Counted from the first letter of the stretch, positions 1 through 9,586 are shown. The stretch: 64,000 nt of DNA from Actinomycetota bacterium (GCA_009726125.1 WLIT01000005.1:1-64000); one strand, 5' to 3'. Program-made: numbers and translations. The notes: generated by a model not told the origin, from the sequence alone.

Positions 1-128
1 TAATATTCAACTGGGAAGCAGAAGCAACTGATGTTGCATCTTTGATTCATGCCCACCCAACGCATTCTGAAGCTGTTGGCGAAGCGCACTTAGCACTTGC
101 TGGTAAACCACTACATTCACACGGGTAA
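1..128 (+). CDS. lpdA: Dihydrolipoyl dehydrogenase (E3), C-terminal end, partial
   Basis: This is the last 41 codons of a gene entering from the left; the reading frame begins at base 3 and ends at a TAA at 126-128. The peptide contains the E3 dimerisation-domain ending, with the motif [13 protein letters not shown], which carries the His and Glu that act as the active-site base pair across the dimer in this family. The next gene is the lipoyl E2 protein, 14 bases downstream, so the two are almost certainly co-transcribed. E3 reoxidises dihydrolipoamide on the 2-oxoacid dehydrogenase complexes using FAD and NAD. It was too short for the ORF track. Identification is strong despite truncation. 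Confidence 0.88.
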   Translation, partial: IFNWEAEATDVASLIHAHPTHSEAVGEAHLALAGKPLHSHG

Positions 129-142
129 CGGGAGAAAATAAA

Positions 143-1786
143 ATGACCTTTTCTGTAACGATGCCAGCTCTTGGCGAATCGGTAACTGAAGGAACTGTTA
201 CACGTTGGCTTAAAAACGAGGGCGATATGGTCGCTGTCGATGAGCCACTCCTAGAAGTTTCAACTGACAAAGTAGATACTGAAATTCCATCACCTGTCGC
301 AGGTATCTTGCAGAAAATTGTTGTTGCCGTTGATTCAACTGTTGCAGTTGGCGCCGAACTCGCAGTAATTGCTGATGGCGCAACTGGTGCCTCTGCACCT
401 GCACCTGTTGTTGCTGCGCCTGTGGTTCAAGCACCTGCCCCAGTTGCTCCAGTTGTTGCAGCTCCTGTTGTAGCTGCGCCTGTTGCAGTTGCTTCCTCAA
501 CCGGAACTATTGTGACAATGCCAGCACTCGGCGAATCAGTCACTGAAGGAACAGTTACGCGTTGGCTTAAAATCGTTGGCGATCAAGTAACTGCTGATGA
601 AGCCCTTCTCGAAGTTTCTACCGACAAAGTTGATACTGAAATTCCATCCCCTGCATCAGGAACGCTACTTTCAATCGATGTCGCAGTGGATTCAACTGTT
701 CCAGTTGGCGCCCGACTTGCGGTAATTGGTGGTGCAAACGCACCCGTCGCAGTCGCAGCTCCCGCTCCGGTTACTCCCGCGCCAGTAGTTGCTGCGCCAG
801 TAGTTGCTGCGCCAGCACCAATTAGAACTGCACCAGCTGCAGTTTCAAATGAAGATGCATATGTAACTCCTATTGTTCGTAAATTTGCTACTGAAAATAA
901 CGTTGATCTTTCCAAGGTAACTGGTACTGGAATTGGTGGTCGGATTCGTAAAGAAGATGTTCTAGCAGCCGCACCAAAAGCAGCCGCACCTACTTTCCAA
1001 TCTGCTCCAGTGGCTTCAGCTGGCGCTACTACAACTTCAGCATCCGCACCTGTCGCGGTTTCACCACTTCGCGGAACTACTGTGACAATGTCGCGACTTC
1101 GCAAAGTTATTGCAGAGCGCATGTTGGAATCACTTCACGTAAGTGCTCAGCTCACAACTGTTGTCGAAGTAGATGTAACTGCAATCGCAAGGCTGCGTGA
1201 TCGCGCAAAAGCTACATTCGAAGAGCGCGAAGGAACCAAACTCTCATTCTTGCCATTCTTTGCAGTTGCGGTCTGTGAGGCCCTAAAGCAGCATCCGGTT
1301 TTGAATTCATCTGTAACTGGTGACCAAATTACTTATCATGGCTCCGAACACCTTGGAATTGCGGTTGATACCGAACGCGGTCTTCTGGTTCCAGTAATTC
1401 GCGATGCCGGTGATTTAAATATGGGTGGCGTTGCCCGCAAGATTGCTGATGTCGCTGCAAGAACTCGAGACAATAAAATTTCACCTGATGAATTAGGTGG
1501 CGGAACTTTCACAATCACAAATACCGGAAGTCGCGGGGCACTTTTCGATACTCCTATTATTAACCAACCTCAAGTTGCAATTCTTGGCCTTGGCGCAGTT
1601 GTAAAACGTCCAGTGGTCATGAAGGGCACAGATGGCGGAGAAACGATTGCAGTTCGCTCAATGGTCTATCTAGGACTTTCATATGATCACCGAATTGTTG
1701 ATGGCGCAGATGCCGCTCGCTTCTTAGTCACTTTAAAGGATCGCTTAGAAGGTGGACGCTTCGAATCTGATTTAGGTCTCTCTTAA
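143..1786 (+). CDS. sucB: Dihydrolipoamide acyltransferase (E2) of 2-oxoacid dehydrogenase complex
   Basis: E2 core of a pyruvate/2-oxoglutarate dehydrogenase complex; transfers acyl groups from lipoamide to CoA. Two near-identical lipoyl domains are visible (about residues 2-76 and 123-197), each with the STDKVDTE motif whose Lys (K43 and K162) is lipoylated. Ala/Pro/Val-rich linkers follow each, then an E3-binding domain near 240-277 and a catalytic domain ending with the DHRIVDG motif (His516, Asp520). The start follows a GGGAGAA ribosome site. Actinobacterial relatives are annotated SucB, but Mycobacterium DlaT in the same gene order serves pyruvate dehydrogenase, so the true acyl substrate is open. 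The lipB and lipA genes nearby would supply its cofactor. Confidence 0.93.
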   Translation: MTFSVTMPALGESVTEGTVTRWLKNEGDMVAVDEPLLEVSTDKVDTEIPSPVAGILQKIVVAVDSTVAVGAELAVIADGATGASAPAPVVAAPVVQAPAPVAPVVAAPVVAAPVAVASSTGTIVTMPALGESVTEGTVTRWLKIVGDQVTADEALLEVSTDKVDTEIPSPASGTLLSIDVAVDSTVPVGARLAVIGGANAPVAVAAPAPVTPAPVVAAPVVAAPAPIRTAPAAVSNEDAYVTPIVRKFATENNVDLSKVTGTGIGGRIRKEDVLAAAPKAAAPTFQSAPVASAGATTTSASAPVAVSPLRGTTVTMSRLRKVIAERMLESLHVSAQLTTVVEVDVTAIARLRDRAKATFEEREGTKLSFLPFFAVAVCEALKQHPVLNSSVTGDQITYHGSEHLGIAVDTERGLLVPVIRDAGDLNMGGVARKIADVAARTRDNKISPDELGGGTFTITNTGSRGALFDTPIINQPQVAILGLGAVVKRPVVMKGTDGGETIAVRSMVYLGLSYDHRIVDGADAARFLVTLKDRLEGGRFESDLGLS

Positions 1787-1788
1787 GA

Positions 1789-2694
1789 ATGGCCACTCGC
1801 CTACCTCCGCAACGTGTTGCGGTTACTGGTGCTTCCGGATTAATCGGAACTGCTTTAGTTGGTCATCTCCGAAACGAGGGCCACACTGTTCAACGATTCG
1901 TGCGCCGACCTGCCATTGCGAGAGATGAAATAACTTGGGATCCAATCGCGGGAACTATTGATTTATCTGCCCTAGAGGGCGTTGACGCGGTGATTCATTT
2001 AGCTGGAGCTGGGGTTGGTGATAAACGTTGGACTAAGAAATATAGATCCACAATTTTGAATTCACGATTACTTGGTACAACCGCAATCGCAAATGCAGTT
2101 GCAACTGTGAAACCATCTGTGTTTATTTCGGCAAGTGCAATCGGTTGGTATGGCGAAACTGGTAATCGAGCCGTCACGGAAAATGATCGTGGTGGTGACG
2201 ATTTTCTCGCCGCAGTTTGTCGCGAATGGGAAGGCGTTGCTGATTTAGCTGGCGATGTTCGAACCGTAAAGATTCGTACTGGCTTAGTTTTAGACCCAAC
2301 AGGTGGCGCACTAGGTCGCATGATTCCACTATTTAGACTTGGTCTTGGTGGCAAGCTCGGAAATGGAAAACAGTGGTGGTCTTGGATTACATTGCATGAC
2401 CAAGTTCGCGCAATCTGTCACCTAATGGAATCAAGAGTTTCTGGCCCTGTGAATTTAACTTCACCTAACCCCGCAACCAATCAAGAATTTACCGCGGCAC
2501 TTGCCCGGGCAATGCACCGTCCCGCACTATTCCCAGCTCCGGGCTTTGCTCTCAAATTAGCGCTAGGTGGTTTCTCTTCCGAGATTTTAGGTTCGAAGAA
2601 AATTTTGCCTGAAGTTTTGATTAATGACGAATTCATTTTTGACTATCCTCATTTAACAACCGCACTCGAAACCTTGGTACAGCCAGTTAAATAA
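1789..2694 (+). CDS. TIGR01777 family epimerase/NAD-binding protein
   Basis: A 301-residue extended short-chain dehydrogenase of the TIGR01777 (YfcH/SDR39U1-like) family. The N-terminus has a Rossmann fold signature VTGASGLIG (about residues 12-20), and the segment SASAIGWYG near residue 120 is typical of this family. The C-terminal third matches the DUF1731 type extension (ALKLALGGFSSEILGSKK). It begins 2 bases after the E2 stop, so it lies in the same operon. The same gene sits between dlaT and lipB in Mycobacterium. The biochemical substrate of this family is not established. Its last 8 bases overlap the convergent oxidoreductase gene. Confidence 0.85.
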   Translation: MATRLPPQRVAVTGASGLIGTALVGHLRNEGHTVQRFVRRPAIARDEITWDPIAGTIDLSALEGVDAVIHLAGAGVGDKRWTKKYRSTILNSRLLGTTAIANAVATVKPSVFISASAIGWYGETGNRAVTENDRGGDDFLAAVCREWEGVADLAGDVRTVKIRTGLVLDPTGGALGRMIPLFRLGLGGKLGNGKQWWSWITLHDQVRAICHLMESRVSGPVNLTSPNPATNQEFTAALARAMHRPALFPAPGFALKLALGGFSSEILGSKKILPEVLINDEFIFDYPHLTTALETLVQPVK

Positions 2695-3820
2695 TTGCTA
2701 GTGCAACTTTTCGACCAGATCGCATCGCACCATTTTGTGATGGGACACTTCGATGGTCTCCTGCGACAAAAATTCCATTCGCGATTTCAGGATTGCGATC
2801 TAATACCAAGAGGTCGCTTCTAAAAGGTAATGATTGTTTAATTTCATATCGCGCTGCAAGATCCCAGTTTCGAGTCTCGCACTGCCAGATTTTAGATAGC
2901 GCTTTCCGGACTTCACTCTCTGATATCGGAGCAATTGTCGTACTGGAAATTAAATTTATTCCCATTGGTGCATAGCTTCTTGCGACGTTTGAAATCAAAA
3001 GTGAATTAACCAGCGGGCTCTTCGGATCCAACGCCAGGTAATCGCCATCAATAAGTTCTTCAGAAGTACTGTGATACCAAGTTGTAGAACTTAGGGTTTT
3101 TGGAATTGGTCCCAGATCTAACATCTGTGCGGCGGTAGTTAAATCGGTTGCGACAACTACCGAATCACAATTAATCGTTCCAAAATTTCCACGAACACTC
3201 CCCTGCTTTACCTCATCAACACGCGCGCTCAAATTTAGTTTTAATACTTGATCGGACATCCCTTGAGTTAAAGCACCTACGCCTTGGGAAGGGATCCCGG
3301 GGCGCCCAAGAATAAATGAGCGCATAACTTCTTTTGCGATATCGGTTCGGATCAAATCTGGATCTGTTAAGAAAACTCCTCGCAAGAATGGGGAAAGGAC
3401 CCGTGAATATATTTCTTGGAATTTGCTTGCGCATTCACCTAGGTTTCGACCACCAGGATTACCGAATAGGAAATTTACAAAGTTTATCTTCTCGGAGACA
3501 GTTCCAACGGTCAAAGTATTTAATTTGTGATCTAGCCCAACCTTCAGATTTTCATTGCCTTCGATTATCCGCAAATTACTAAAAATTTCATTGAACTCAA
3601 TACCCGACAGCGCATCTAACCTTTTAATTTCAGAATAATTTGGATTAATAACTTGGAATCCATGGTCAAATAAGTACCCATTTACTGAATCAGTCTTAAC
3701 TCGTCCACCAACTCGATCGCTCGCTTCAAGTACGGTAACTTCAATTCCAGAACGTTGCAGATAGATGGCACAGGTTAGACCTGCTAGTCCAGCGCCAACT
3801 ACTACAACAGATTTACTCAC
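2687..3820 (-). CDS. FAD-dependent oxidoreductase (amine oxidase/phytoene desaturase-like)
   Basis: Flavoprotein of the amine-oxidase superfamily. The N-terminus has the dinucleotide fold VVVVGAGLAGL followed by the glutamate-containing strand VLEASDRVGGRV; the C-terminus has the FAD-binding ending with AGD and NGAMRSG. The ORF track starts at 3853, but a GTG at 3820 overlaps the TGA of the upstream MMPL gene by 4 bases (GTGA) and places the first residues directly before the FAD motif, so I chose it (about 377 residues). The coupling suggests joint work with the MMPL exporter, perhaps on a lipid or isoprenoid. The substrate is unknown; relatives include phytoene desaturases and carotenoid or sterol-modifying enzymes. 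Confidence 0.78.
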   Translation of the reverse strand: MSKSVVVVGAGLAGLTCAIYLQRSGIEVTVLEASDRVGGRVKTDSVNGYLFDHGFQVINPNYSEIKRLDALSGIEFNEIFSNLRIIEGNENLKVGLDHKLNTLTVGTVSEKINFVNFLFGNPGGRNLGECASKFQEIYSRVLSPFLRGVFLTDPDLIRTDIAKEVMRSFILGRPGIPSQGVGALTQGMSDQVLKLNLSARVDEVKQGSVRGNFGTINCDSVVVATDLTTAAQMLDLGPIPKTLSSTTWYHSTSEELIDGDYLALDPKSPLVNSLLISNVARSYAPMGINLISSTTIAPISESEVRKALSKIWQCETRNWDLAARYEIKQSLPFRSDLLVLDRNPEIANGIFVAGDHRSVPSQNGAMRSGRKVALAII

Positions 3821-6024
3821 TTGCCGTGGAATTGAAGCTTTGAGGGCCACCAAACCTTTGGGCCGATTTCATGGACCAAAGCTGGAACCAGAATAGAACG
3901 GACCAACATGGTGTCTAGTAGAACTCCGAAGCCAACTGCAAATCCAAGTTCGGCTAGGAAAACAAGTGGCAAGATTCCTAGAACTGCGAAGGTCGCAGCA
4001 AGAACAATTCCTGCTGACGTAATCACACCACCGGTAACTGTTAGTGCCTTGGTCATGCCTGCGCGAGTTCCCATCTTCTGCGCCTCTTCGCGCACTCGAG
4101 TCATCAGGAATATGTTGTAGTCGATACCAAGTGCGACTAGGAAAATGAAGGCAAAGAGTGGGAATGATGGATCAGCGCCCTTAAAGTGGAAAATATGGTT
4201 GAAGACAACCGCACAAGCTCCGAGCGTTGCAAAGAATGAAATAACAACCGTGCCGAGCAGTAAGACGGCTGCATATATTGAACGAAGTAGTAAACCTAGA
4301 ATAATTGCAATTATAAACAGAACAACAGGAATTATCAGATTTCGATCGTGTTTCGATGCCTGATTAATGTCATAACTAACGGAGGTCGATCCACCAACGA
4401 GAATTGTTGAATCCAACTTCTCCATCTCGGCTCGAAGCCCAGGAATCATTGCAATAGCTTGCTTTGAATCTGGCGCATATTTAAGTGTCACATTTAGCAG
4501 AATATTTCCACCAACAATTTTTGTCGGAGGTAACGGTTGACCCTCAACAATTTGTCCTTCAACCATAGGCGCGACTGAATCAACTCCTGAATTTTTCTGC
4601 AAAGTTGCTATCGCCTTCTCGGCTAAATCAGCTTTCAAAACAACTTGAGTTGGTTGACCTTGACCACCAGGGAAATGCTTCAACAACTCTTCCTGACCCA
4701 CTACGGAATCAGTGCGCTTGGTGAAGGAATCAATAGTTGAAAGCCCAGTTGCATTTAACGTTGAAGATAATCCAGTAAGAATTATCAGAACTGCAGTCGC
4801 GCCAACCCAATACTTACGTGGGTGACGAGCAGTTGCCGCGGCAACTTTCGCCCAAGAACCACTTAGTCTTTCATCGGCGCCACCAAAGCGTGCAACTTTT
4901 GGCCAGAAAATCCAGCGACCAAAGATCATGAGAAGTGCTGGAAGAAGTGTTAGAACTGTAATCATTGAACAAACAATTCCGATGGCGCCGATAGGGCCAA
5001 GGCCGCGGTTGTTATTTAATTGGCTCAGAAGAAGAACTAGAAGTCCAATAGTTACTGTACTTCCTGATGCAACGATTGGTTCAACAACACCGCGCCAAGC
5101 TATCTTCATAGCGTCATAACGTGATTCATGTAGGTGAAGTTCTTCGCGGTATCTAGCAATAAGAAGAAGTGCGTAGTCCGTCGCTGCACCGAGCACCAGA
5201 ACCGAGAGAATTCCTTGCGATTGACCATCAAGAGTTATCACATTGTTCTTTGCCAAAATATAAATTACGCCACCTGCAAGTGTGAGTGCCAATCCGGCGG
5301 TCATAAGCGGAAGGATCCAGAGAACTGGTGAGCGATAAACAATAATCAAAATAATCGCAACAACACCACCGGTTGTAAGTAATAGGGCCGAGTCAATACT
5401 TCCAAAGGCTCCGAAGAGATCGGCAAGAATTCCAGCAAAACCGGTTGTATGAGTAACAAAACCATTGCTCTTCGCATATCCATTTGCGTAGTAACGAATT
5501 GCATCTACAAGACCAGGCAGAGCGGGCTCTTTTCCATCTGGTAGTAATTCAGTTGCAATCTGAACGCTGATTGGGAAGCTAGCAAGAATCGCTTTTCCAT
5601 CTTGGGATGGGAAGGCAACAATTGGCGCACCTTTTATAAAATAGTTAGAGATTGGAATTGAGATTTCTTTTCCATTATCGTCTTTAAGCAGCTTGCCATC
5701 AGTGTGAACTAATAATTTACTTCCCAAAGTTTGAGCAAATGCTTGCGAAGATGCAATGCGCTCAGGAGTGACCTCACCAGTGAAGAGAACGAGAGCCGGA
5801 ATTTGATCATTTGCGCTATCTGAAAATTTCGCGATTGCATTTGCAGCGCGAGTTGCTTCAGATTCAGGGGGCAAGAATGAGGAGTTGTTATTCTCTTGAA
5901 CCGTCGAAAGCTTTCCAAAGAGGGGCCCGGTAAACCCGGATATAGACATCCAAAGAATCACGACGACTATGGCTAACCAGAGGGGTTTGCGGCCTTTTAT
6001 TTTTGAGGCTTCTTTCGAAAACAT
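3817..6024 (-). CDS. MMPL family RND transporter
   Basis: A 735-residue membrane transporter of the MMPL branch of the RND superfamily, normally driven by the proton gradient and often exporting lipids or hydrophobic compounds. One N-terminal membrane segment (about residues 15-35), an extracytoplasmic loop to about 200, a block of segments including the GAATDYALLL motif (279-288), a second loop, and a second block with the GIDYNIFLMTR motif (633-643) are visible; the Asp-Tyr pairs are the proton-relay signature. The ATG follows GAAAGG at good spacing. It shares a 4-base overlap with the downstream flavoprotein and is divergent from lipB. Cargo cannot be told from sequence. Confidence 0.88.
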   Translation of the reverse strand: MFSKEASKIKGRKPLWLAIVVVILWMSISGFTGPLFGKLSTVQENNNSSFLPPESEATRAANAIAKFSDSANDQIPALVLFTGEVTPERIASSQAFAQTLGSKLLVHTDGKLLKDDNGKEISIPISNYFIKGAPIVAFPSQDGKAILASFPISVQIATELLPDGKEPALPGLVDAIRYYANGYAKSNGFVTHTTGFAGILADLFGAFGSIDSALLLTTGGVVAIILIIVYRSPVLWILPLMTAGLALTLAGGVIYILAKNNVITLDGQSQGILSVLVLGAATDYALLLIARYREELHLHESRYDAMKIAWRGVVEPIVASGSTVTIGLLVLLLSQLNNNRGLGPIGAIGIVCSMITVLTLLPALLMIFGRWIFWPKVARFGGADERLSGSWAKVAAATARHPRKYWVGATAVLIILTGLSSTLNATGLSTIDSFTKRTDSVVGQEELLKHFPGGQGQPTQVVLKADLAEKAIATLQKNSGVDSVAPMVEGQIVEGQPLPPTKIVGGNILLNVTLKYAPDSKQAIAMIPGLRAEMEKLDSTILVGGSTSVSYDINQASKHDRNLIIPVVLFIIAIILGLLLRSIYAAVLLLGTVVISFFATLGACAVVFNHIFHFKGADPSFPLFAFIFLVALGIDYNIFLMTRVREEAQKMGTRAGMTKALTVTGGVITSAGIVLAATFAVLGILPLVFLAELGFAVGFGVLLDTMLVRSILVPALVHEIGPKVWWPSKLQFHGK

Positions 6025-6091
6025 GCCGTGCCTTTCGCTTTATTGACTCTTTAATTGGTTTAGACGCGAAGGTTACCTTAGGCTCAGGCCC

Positions 6092-6757
6092 ATGTACGCG
6101 GAGAATTCGAACCTAGGGGTTAAAGCCAACCCTATATTGGTTGAACATTTAGGTCTCATTGAATATCAGAAGGCCTGGGATTACCAACGTGAAATCCAAG
6201 CCGGCGTTATCGAGGGCAGCCTTCCGAATACCTTAATTTTATTGGAACACCCATCGGTCTATACCGCAGGCCGCAGAACTGAAACACATGAACGCCCAAT
6301 TGATGGCACTCCAGTTATCGATGTCGATCGTGGTGGAAAAATCACTTGGCATGGCGAAGGTCAATTAATTGGCTATCCGATTATTAAATTACGTAACCGA
6401 AATGATGTCGTGGGCTTTGTTCGCGAAGTTGAAACTGCACTTATTGAAGCGTGCACCGAACTCGGACTCACTACGACAAGATATTGTGAACGCAGCGGTG
6501 TCTGGATTCGAGATGCAAAGGGAGATCGCAAGCTCGTAGCTATCGGAATTCGCGTAGCAAAAGGCGTTACCATGCATGGCTTCGCGCTAAATGTGAATCC
6601 GGATTTGACAGCATTCAATCGGATTTCACCATGCGGTTTGACTGACACAAGTGTGACTTCACTTGCACAAGAACTTGGATGCGAAGTATTGGTTGAAGAA
6701 GTTATGCCCATCGTTGAGCGACATTTACTTAATGCACTAGATCGGATCGCCGAATGA
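6092..6757 (+). CDS. lipB: Octanoyltransferase LipB
   Basis: Transfers octanoate from acyl carrier protein to the lipoyl domains of E2-type proteins, the first step of lipoate synthesis. The 221-residue length is normal. Motifs visible are [12 protein letters not shown] (80-91), the catalytic Lys in KLVAIGIRV (K147), MHGFALNV (161-168) and the catalytic Cys in the PCGL motif (C181). It overlaps lipA by 4 bases (ATGA), indicating translational coupling, and lies downstream of its protein substrate E2. The upstream gap to the divergent MMPL gene is 67 bases, so its promoter must be there. No strong ribosome site precedes the ATG. Confidence 0.95.
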   Translation: MYAENSNLGVKANPILVEHLGLIEYQKAWDYQREIQAGVIEGSLPNTLILLEHPSVYTAGRRTETHERPIDGTPVIDVDRGGKITWHGEGQLIGYPIIKLRNRNDVVGFVREVETALIEACTELGLTTTRYCERSGVWIRDAKGDRKLVAIGIRVAKGVTMHGFALNVNPDLTAFNRISPCGLTDTSVTSLAQELGCEVLVEEVMPIVERHLLNALDRIAE

Positions 6758-7683
6758 CACTTGCACCCGAAGGTCGACCATTACTCCGTATTGAAGCGCG
6801 AAATGCCGCGGTTCCAATCGAACGCAAACCTGAGTGGATTAAAACTCGAGCAATCATGGGTCCGGAGTACACCGCTCTTCGCTCACTCGTAGCAAAAGAA
6901 GGTTTACATACCGTCTGCCAAGAAGCAGCGTGTCCTAATATCTTTGAATGTTGGGAAGATCGCGAAGCAACATTTTTGATTGGTGGCGAGAAGTGCACAC
7001 GTCGTTGCGACTTCTGCAATATAGATACCGGGAAGCCCGATCCCCTAGACCGCGATGAACCTCGTCGTGTTGCTGAATCTGTTCAAACCATGCAACTCAA
7101 ATATGCAACTATCACTGGTGTTACTCGTGATGACTTAGATGATGAGGGCGCTTGGCTTTACGCCGAGACCATTAGAAAAGTTCACGAATTAAATCCAGGA
7201 ACTGGCGTAGAAATGCTTGCACCAGATTTCAGCGGTAAATCAATCTTTCTAAATGAAGTTTTCGAAACCCGCCCAGAAGTATTTGCGCATAATCTGGAAA
7301 CTGTTCCACGTATCTTTAAGCGAATCCGCCCCGCATTCCGCTATGAACGCTCGCTCGATGTAATCTCTCAAGCTCGTGCTTACGGGCTCATTACTAAATC
7401 AAATCTAATTCTTGGCATGGGAGAAACTCGCGAAGAAGTTACCCAGGCACTTGTTGATCTGCACGCCGCTGGGTGCGATTTGATAACCATTACCCAATAT
7501 CTACGTCCAACGCCAAAGCACCACCCTGTTGAACGTTGGGTCAAGCCAAATGAATTTGTTGAGCTAAGCGCAGAAGCCGAAGCTATTGGCTTTGCTGGTG
7601 TTATGAGCGGTCCCCTAGTTCGATCCAGTTACCGCGCTGGGCGTTTATACAAGCAAGCCCAAGATAAGCGTGCCAATATTTAA
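6754..7683 (+). CDS. lipA: Lipoyl synthase LipA
   Basis: Radical-SAM enzyme inserting two sulfurs into protein-bound octanoate. The auxiliary cluster cysteines (C55, C60, C66 in CX4CX5C) and the radical SAM cysteines in CTRRCDFC (C81, C85, C88; CX3CX2C) are all present, and the C-terminal RSSYRAG motif contains the Ser that ligates the auxiliary cluster. The 309-residue length is typical. The start overlaps lipB by 4 bases and the stop overlaps the next acyltransferase start by 1 base (TAATG), so lipB-lipA-plsC-DUF4191 form one tight operon. Confidence 0.97.
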   Translation: MTLAPEGRPLLRIEARNAAVPIERKPEWIKTRAIMGPEYTALRSLVAKEGLHTVCQEAACPNIFECWEDREATFLIGGEKCTRRCDFCNIDTGKPDPLDRDEPRRVAESVQTMQLKYATITGVTRDDLDDEGAWLYAETIRKVHELNPGTGVEMLAPDFSGKSIFLNEVFETRPEVFAHNLETVPRIFKRIRPAFRYERSLDVISQARAYGLITKSNLILGMGETREEVTQALVDLHAAGCDLITITQYLRPTPKHHPVERWVKPNEFVELSAEAEAIGFAGVMSGPLVRSSYRAGRLYKQAQDKRANI

Positions 7684-8438
7684 TGCGCGATTTTGTTTAT
7701 CCGCCAGTTGTTCTTTTCATAAAGGGAGTTTGGAAATACCTAGGACTGCAATTTAAATTCACTGGTGTAGAAAATATTCCAGAAGATGGTGGCGCAATCC
7801 TTGCAATCAACCACATCGGATATTTGGATTTTGCACTTACTGGAACTGCAGCTCTGCCAAGAAAGAGATACGTGAGATTTATGGCGAAAAAAGAGATCTT
7901 TGATCATAAAATAGCTGGTCCCTTAATGCGCGGAATGCACCATATTTCTGTAGATCGATCAAGTGGCTCAAGTTCTTTTGTTGCTGCTCTGCGCTACCTG
8001 CGTAGCGGTGAAATTGTTGGAATATTTCCAGAAGCAACAATTAGTCGCAGCTTTGAAATCAAAGAGTTAAAAACTGGTGCAGTTCGCTTAGCCATGGGGT
8101 CGGATACACCGATCATCCCAACTATCGTTTGGGGCAGTCAAAGAATAATTACCAAGAAAGTTAAAGCGAATTGGAAACGCAATAGATTCCCAATCACAGT
8201 GGCATTTGGCGAACAGTTCATAGTAAAGAAAGGTGAAGATGTAGATGCTGCCGAAGCCGAACTTCGCCGCTTGATGAAGGAGTTATTGGTGAAAGTTCAG
8301 AGTGAATATCCAGATTCTCATAAGGGTCAACGTTGGGCACCTGCTCGTTTAGGTGGAACTGCACCTACCCCTGAGCAAGTTGAAATAGAATGGGCCGAGC
8401 ATTTAAGAGAGAAAGCAAATAAAGAGGAGAGAGCGTAA
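7683..8438 (+). CDS. PlsC-type lysophospholipid acyltransferase
   Basis: Glycerol-phosphate acyltransferase family member, likely converting lysophosphatidate to phosphatidate at the cytoplasmic membrane. The catalytic NHX4D motif appears as NHIGYLD (N43, H44, D49), and the third block reads FPEATIS where FPEGTRS is usual, so the glycine and arginine of that block are replaced. It is 251 residues long. Its start overlaps the lipA stop and its stop overlaps the DUF4191 start (both TAATG). In the actinobacterial order I know, lipA is followed directly by DUF4191, so this gene is an insertion in the block. A second PlsC lies near 27 kb. Exact acceptor is inferred only from the family. Confidence 0.87.
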   Translation: MRDFVYPPVVLFIKGVWKYLGLQFKFTGVENIPEDGGAILAINHIGYLDFALTGTAALPRKRYVRFMAKKEIFDHKIAGPLMRGMHHISVDRSSGSSSFVAALRYLRSGEIVGIFPEATISRSFEIKELKTGAVRLAMGSDTPIIPTIVWGSQRIITKKVKANWKRNRFPITVAFGEQFIVKKGEDVDAAEAELRRLMKELLVKVQSEYPDSHKGQRWAPARLGGTAPTPEQVEIEWAEHLREKANKEERA

Positions 8439-9136
8439 TGGCGTTATTTAAGAGAAAGGCAAAGGCCCAGGCCGTTGCTGGCGAAAAGCAAGGGCAGATG
8501 AAGGTTCTGAAAGATGCATTTCGCTTAGTTCGCAAACATAAGCCGATCGCTTATCTTTGGGTGGCGCTGGCTTTTACCGTAACTCTTTGTGCTGGAGTAA
8601 TAATTGGAATTAACTTCGACCATCCAGTTTATTTCACAATAATTTCGATTCCACTTGCAGTACTGCTTGCATTCTTTATTTTTACCCGTCAGGCAAACAC
8701 CGCGGCTTTTATCTCTATTCAAGATCAAATGGGTGCAGGTGCATCTGTCTTGATGGCAATTAGAAAAGGCTTCACAACGACTGCTGCAGTAAGTGTTTCT
8801 CGCAACCAAGATATGGTCCATCGCAGTGTTGGCCGTGCGGGAATCGTTCTAGTTGGCGAAGGCAGCCCTGCCGTTCGCGCACTTATGCAGGATGAACGCC
8901 GCAAGATGGAGCGATTTTTACCAGGGGTGCAATTATCCGAAGTTATTGTTGGCGATGGATCTGGCCAAGTTCCGCTACGTAAATTACAGAAGCACCTAAA
9001 GAAGCTTCCGAAGAAACTCTCCAAGGTTCAAGTTCGTGAAGTTCGTAATCGCTTAAAGGGCGTTGGTGGCTTAAGTATGCCGATTCCAAAAGGCCCAATG
9101 CCTATGAATCGCAATGCAAAAATTCCTAAGCGTTAA
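8438..9136 (+). CDS. DUF4191 family membrane protein
   Basis: A 232-residue protein with two membrane helices near residues 39-57 and 63-83, followed by a long basic cytoplasmic tail that contains VLVGEGSPAVRALMQDERRKMERFLPG-like sequence and a Lys/Arg-rich C-terminus. The position immediately before an RDD protein and glnA matches the DUF4191 gene (Rv2219) in Mycobacterium. Its function is not established anywhere I know of. It starts inside the stop codon of the preceding acyltransferase gene and shares its own TTAA stop palindrome with the convergent RDD gene. Confidence 0.82.
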   Translation: MALFKRKAKAQAVAGEKQGQMKVLKDAFRLVRKHKPIAYLWVALAFTVTLCAGVIIGINFDHPVYFTIISIPLAVLLAFFIFTRQANTAAFISIQDQMGAGASVLMAIRKGFTTTAAVSVSRNQDMVHRSVGRAGIVLVGEGSPAVRALMQDERRKMERFLPGVQLSEVIVGDGSGQVPLRKLQKHLKKLPKKLSKVQVREVRNRLKGVGGLSMPIPKGPMPMNRNAKIPKR

Positions 9137-9480
9137 ATCCGAGAATCTCTCACAACAACTGAATTTGTAATCCAGTCATGAAGTCCTCGCCCTTCGCGGG
9201 TAAAGACGGCTGGAAGAACTAAGCAAATCAGGAAAGTTCTAAGTAATATTTTTAACGGTGGAACAATGCCGTAAGCTGTGAAGTCAACAACTCGCATTTT
9301 TAAAATTCTCTGGCCCGCCGAAGCCTGTAGCAAGGTTGTCAAAATACTTACCTCAAAGAAGAAGATGGCCAATATCGTGACCGATTTGGAATCGAAGCCA
9401 ATCAAGTTTGCAACCACTGAACACATGGCCCAATCGATTGCCAGCGCTAAGAATCTTCGACCCAGCCCAACGATTTCCAT
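9133..9480 (-). CDS. RDD family small membrane protein
   Basis: A 115-residue protein beginning with GLGRRFLALAIDW, the Arg...Asp region that defines RDD proteins, followed by two or three hydrophobic segments and a final GLHDWITNSVVV motif. RDD proteins are poorly characterised membrane proteins; some have been linked to ion transport. Location between DUF4191 and glnA, opposite in strand to both, is as in Mycobacterium (Rv2219A). The gene stops within the TTAA shared with the DUF4191 gene. Its start region faces the glnA promoter region, so the two are divergently transcribed from a roughly 200-base spacer. Confidence 0.84.
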   Translation of the reverse strand: MEIVGLGRRFLALAIDWAMCSVVANLIGFDSKSVTILAIFFFEVSILTTLLQASAGQRILKMRVVDFTAYGIVPPLKILLRTFLICLVLPAVFTREGRGLHDWITNSVVVRDSRI

Positions 9481-9527
9481 GCGCTAAGGCTAATCGCTCC
9501 CCTCAATTGAGCCCACTTTTGCCTATT

Positions 9528-9567
9528 AGGGGGAAGAAGGGGACAGAAGGGGGAAGAAGAAACATAA
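9528..9567 (+). repeat. Purine-rich 20-base tandem direct repeat in glnA/RDD spacer
   Basis: Two adjacent 20-base units (9528-9547 and 9548-9567) share the identical 12-mer AGGGGGAAGAAG and agree at 16 of 20 positions by eye. They lie between the divergent RDD and glnA genes, just upstream of the GTAAC element. Two helical turns of spacing would suit a dimeric DNA-binding protein, but no known operator is recognised. Confidence 0.6.
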
Positions 9568-9569
9568 AT

Positions 9570-9586
9570 GTAACAATTCGGTTAAC
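9570..9586 (+). promoter_or_regulatory. GTAAC-type element upstream of glnA (possible GlnR-like box)
   Basis: The sequence reads GTAAC-AATTCG-GTTAAC. It resembles, imperfectly, the Streptomyces GlnR operator pattern gTnAC-n6-GaAAC; the first half-site is exact, the second is shifted by one base. A clearer copy lies upstream of amtB in this window. A possible -10 hexamer TATATT (9607-9612) lies just downstream, with TTAACC inside the element as a weak -35. Assignment is by pattern only. Confidence 0.4.

Noticed and set aside
408-490. Ala/Pro/Val repeats in the E2 gene as a CRISPR or mobile repeat
   Set aside because: They are in-frame linker repeats typical of lipoyl-domain proteins.
5134-5331. 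Plus-strand ORFs inside the MMPL and other minus-strand genes
   Set aside because: They are antisense shadows of well-supported genes with no family motifs or ribosome sites.
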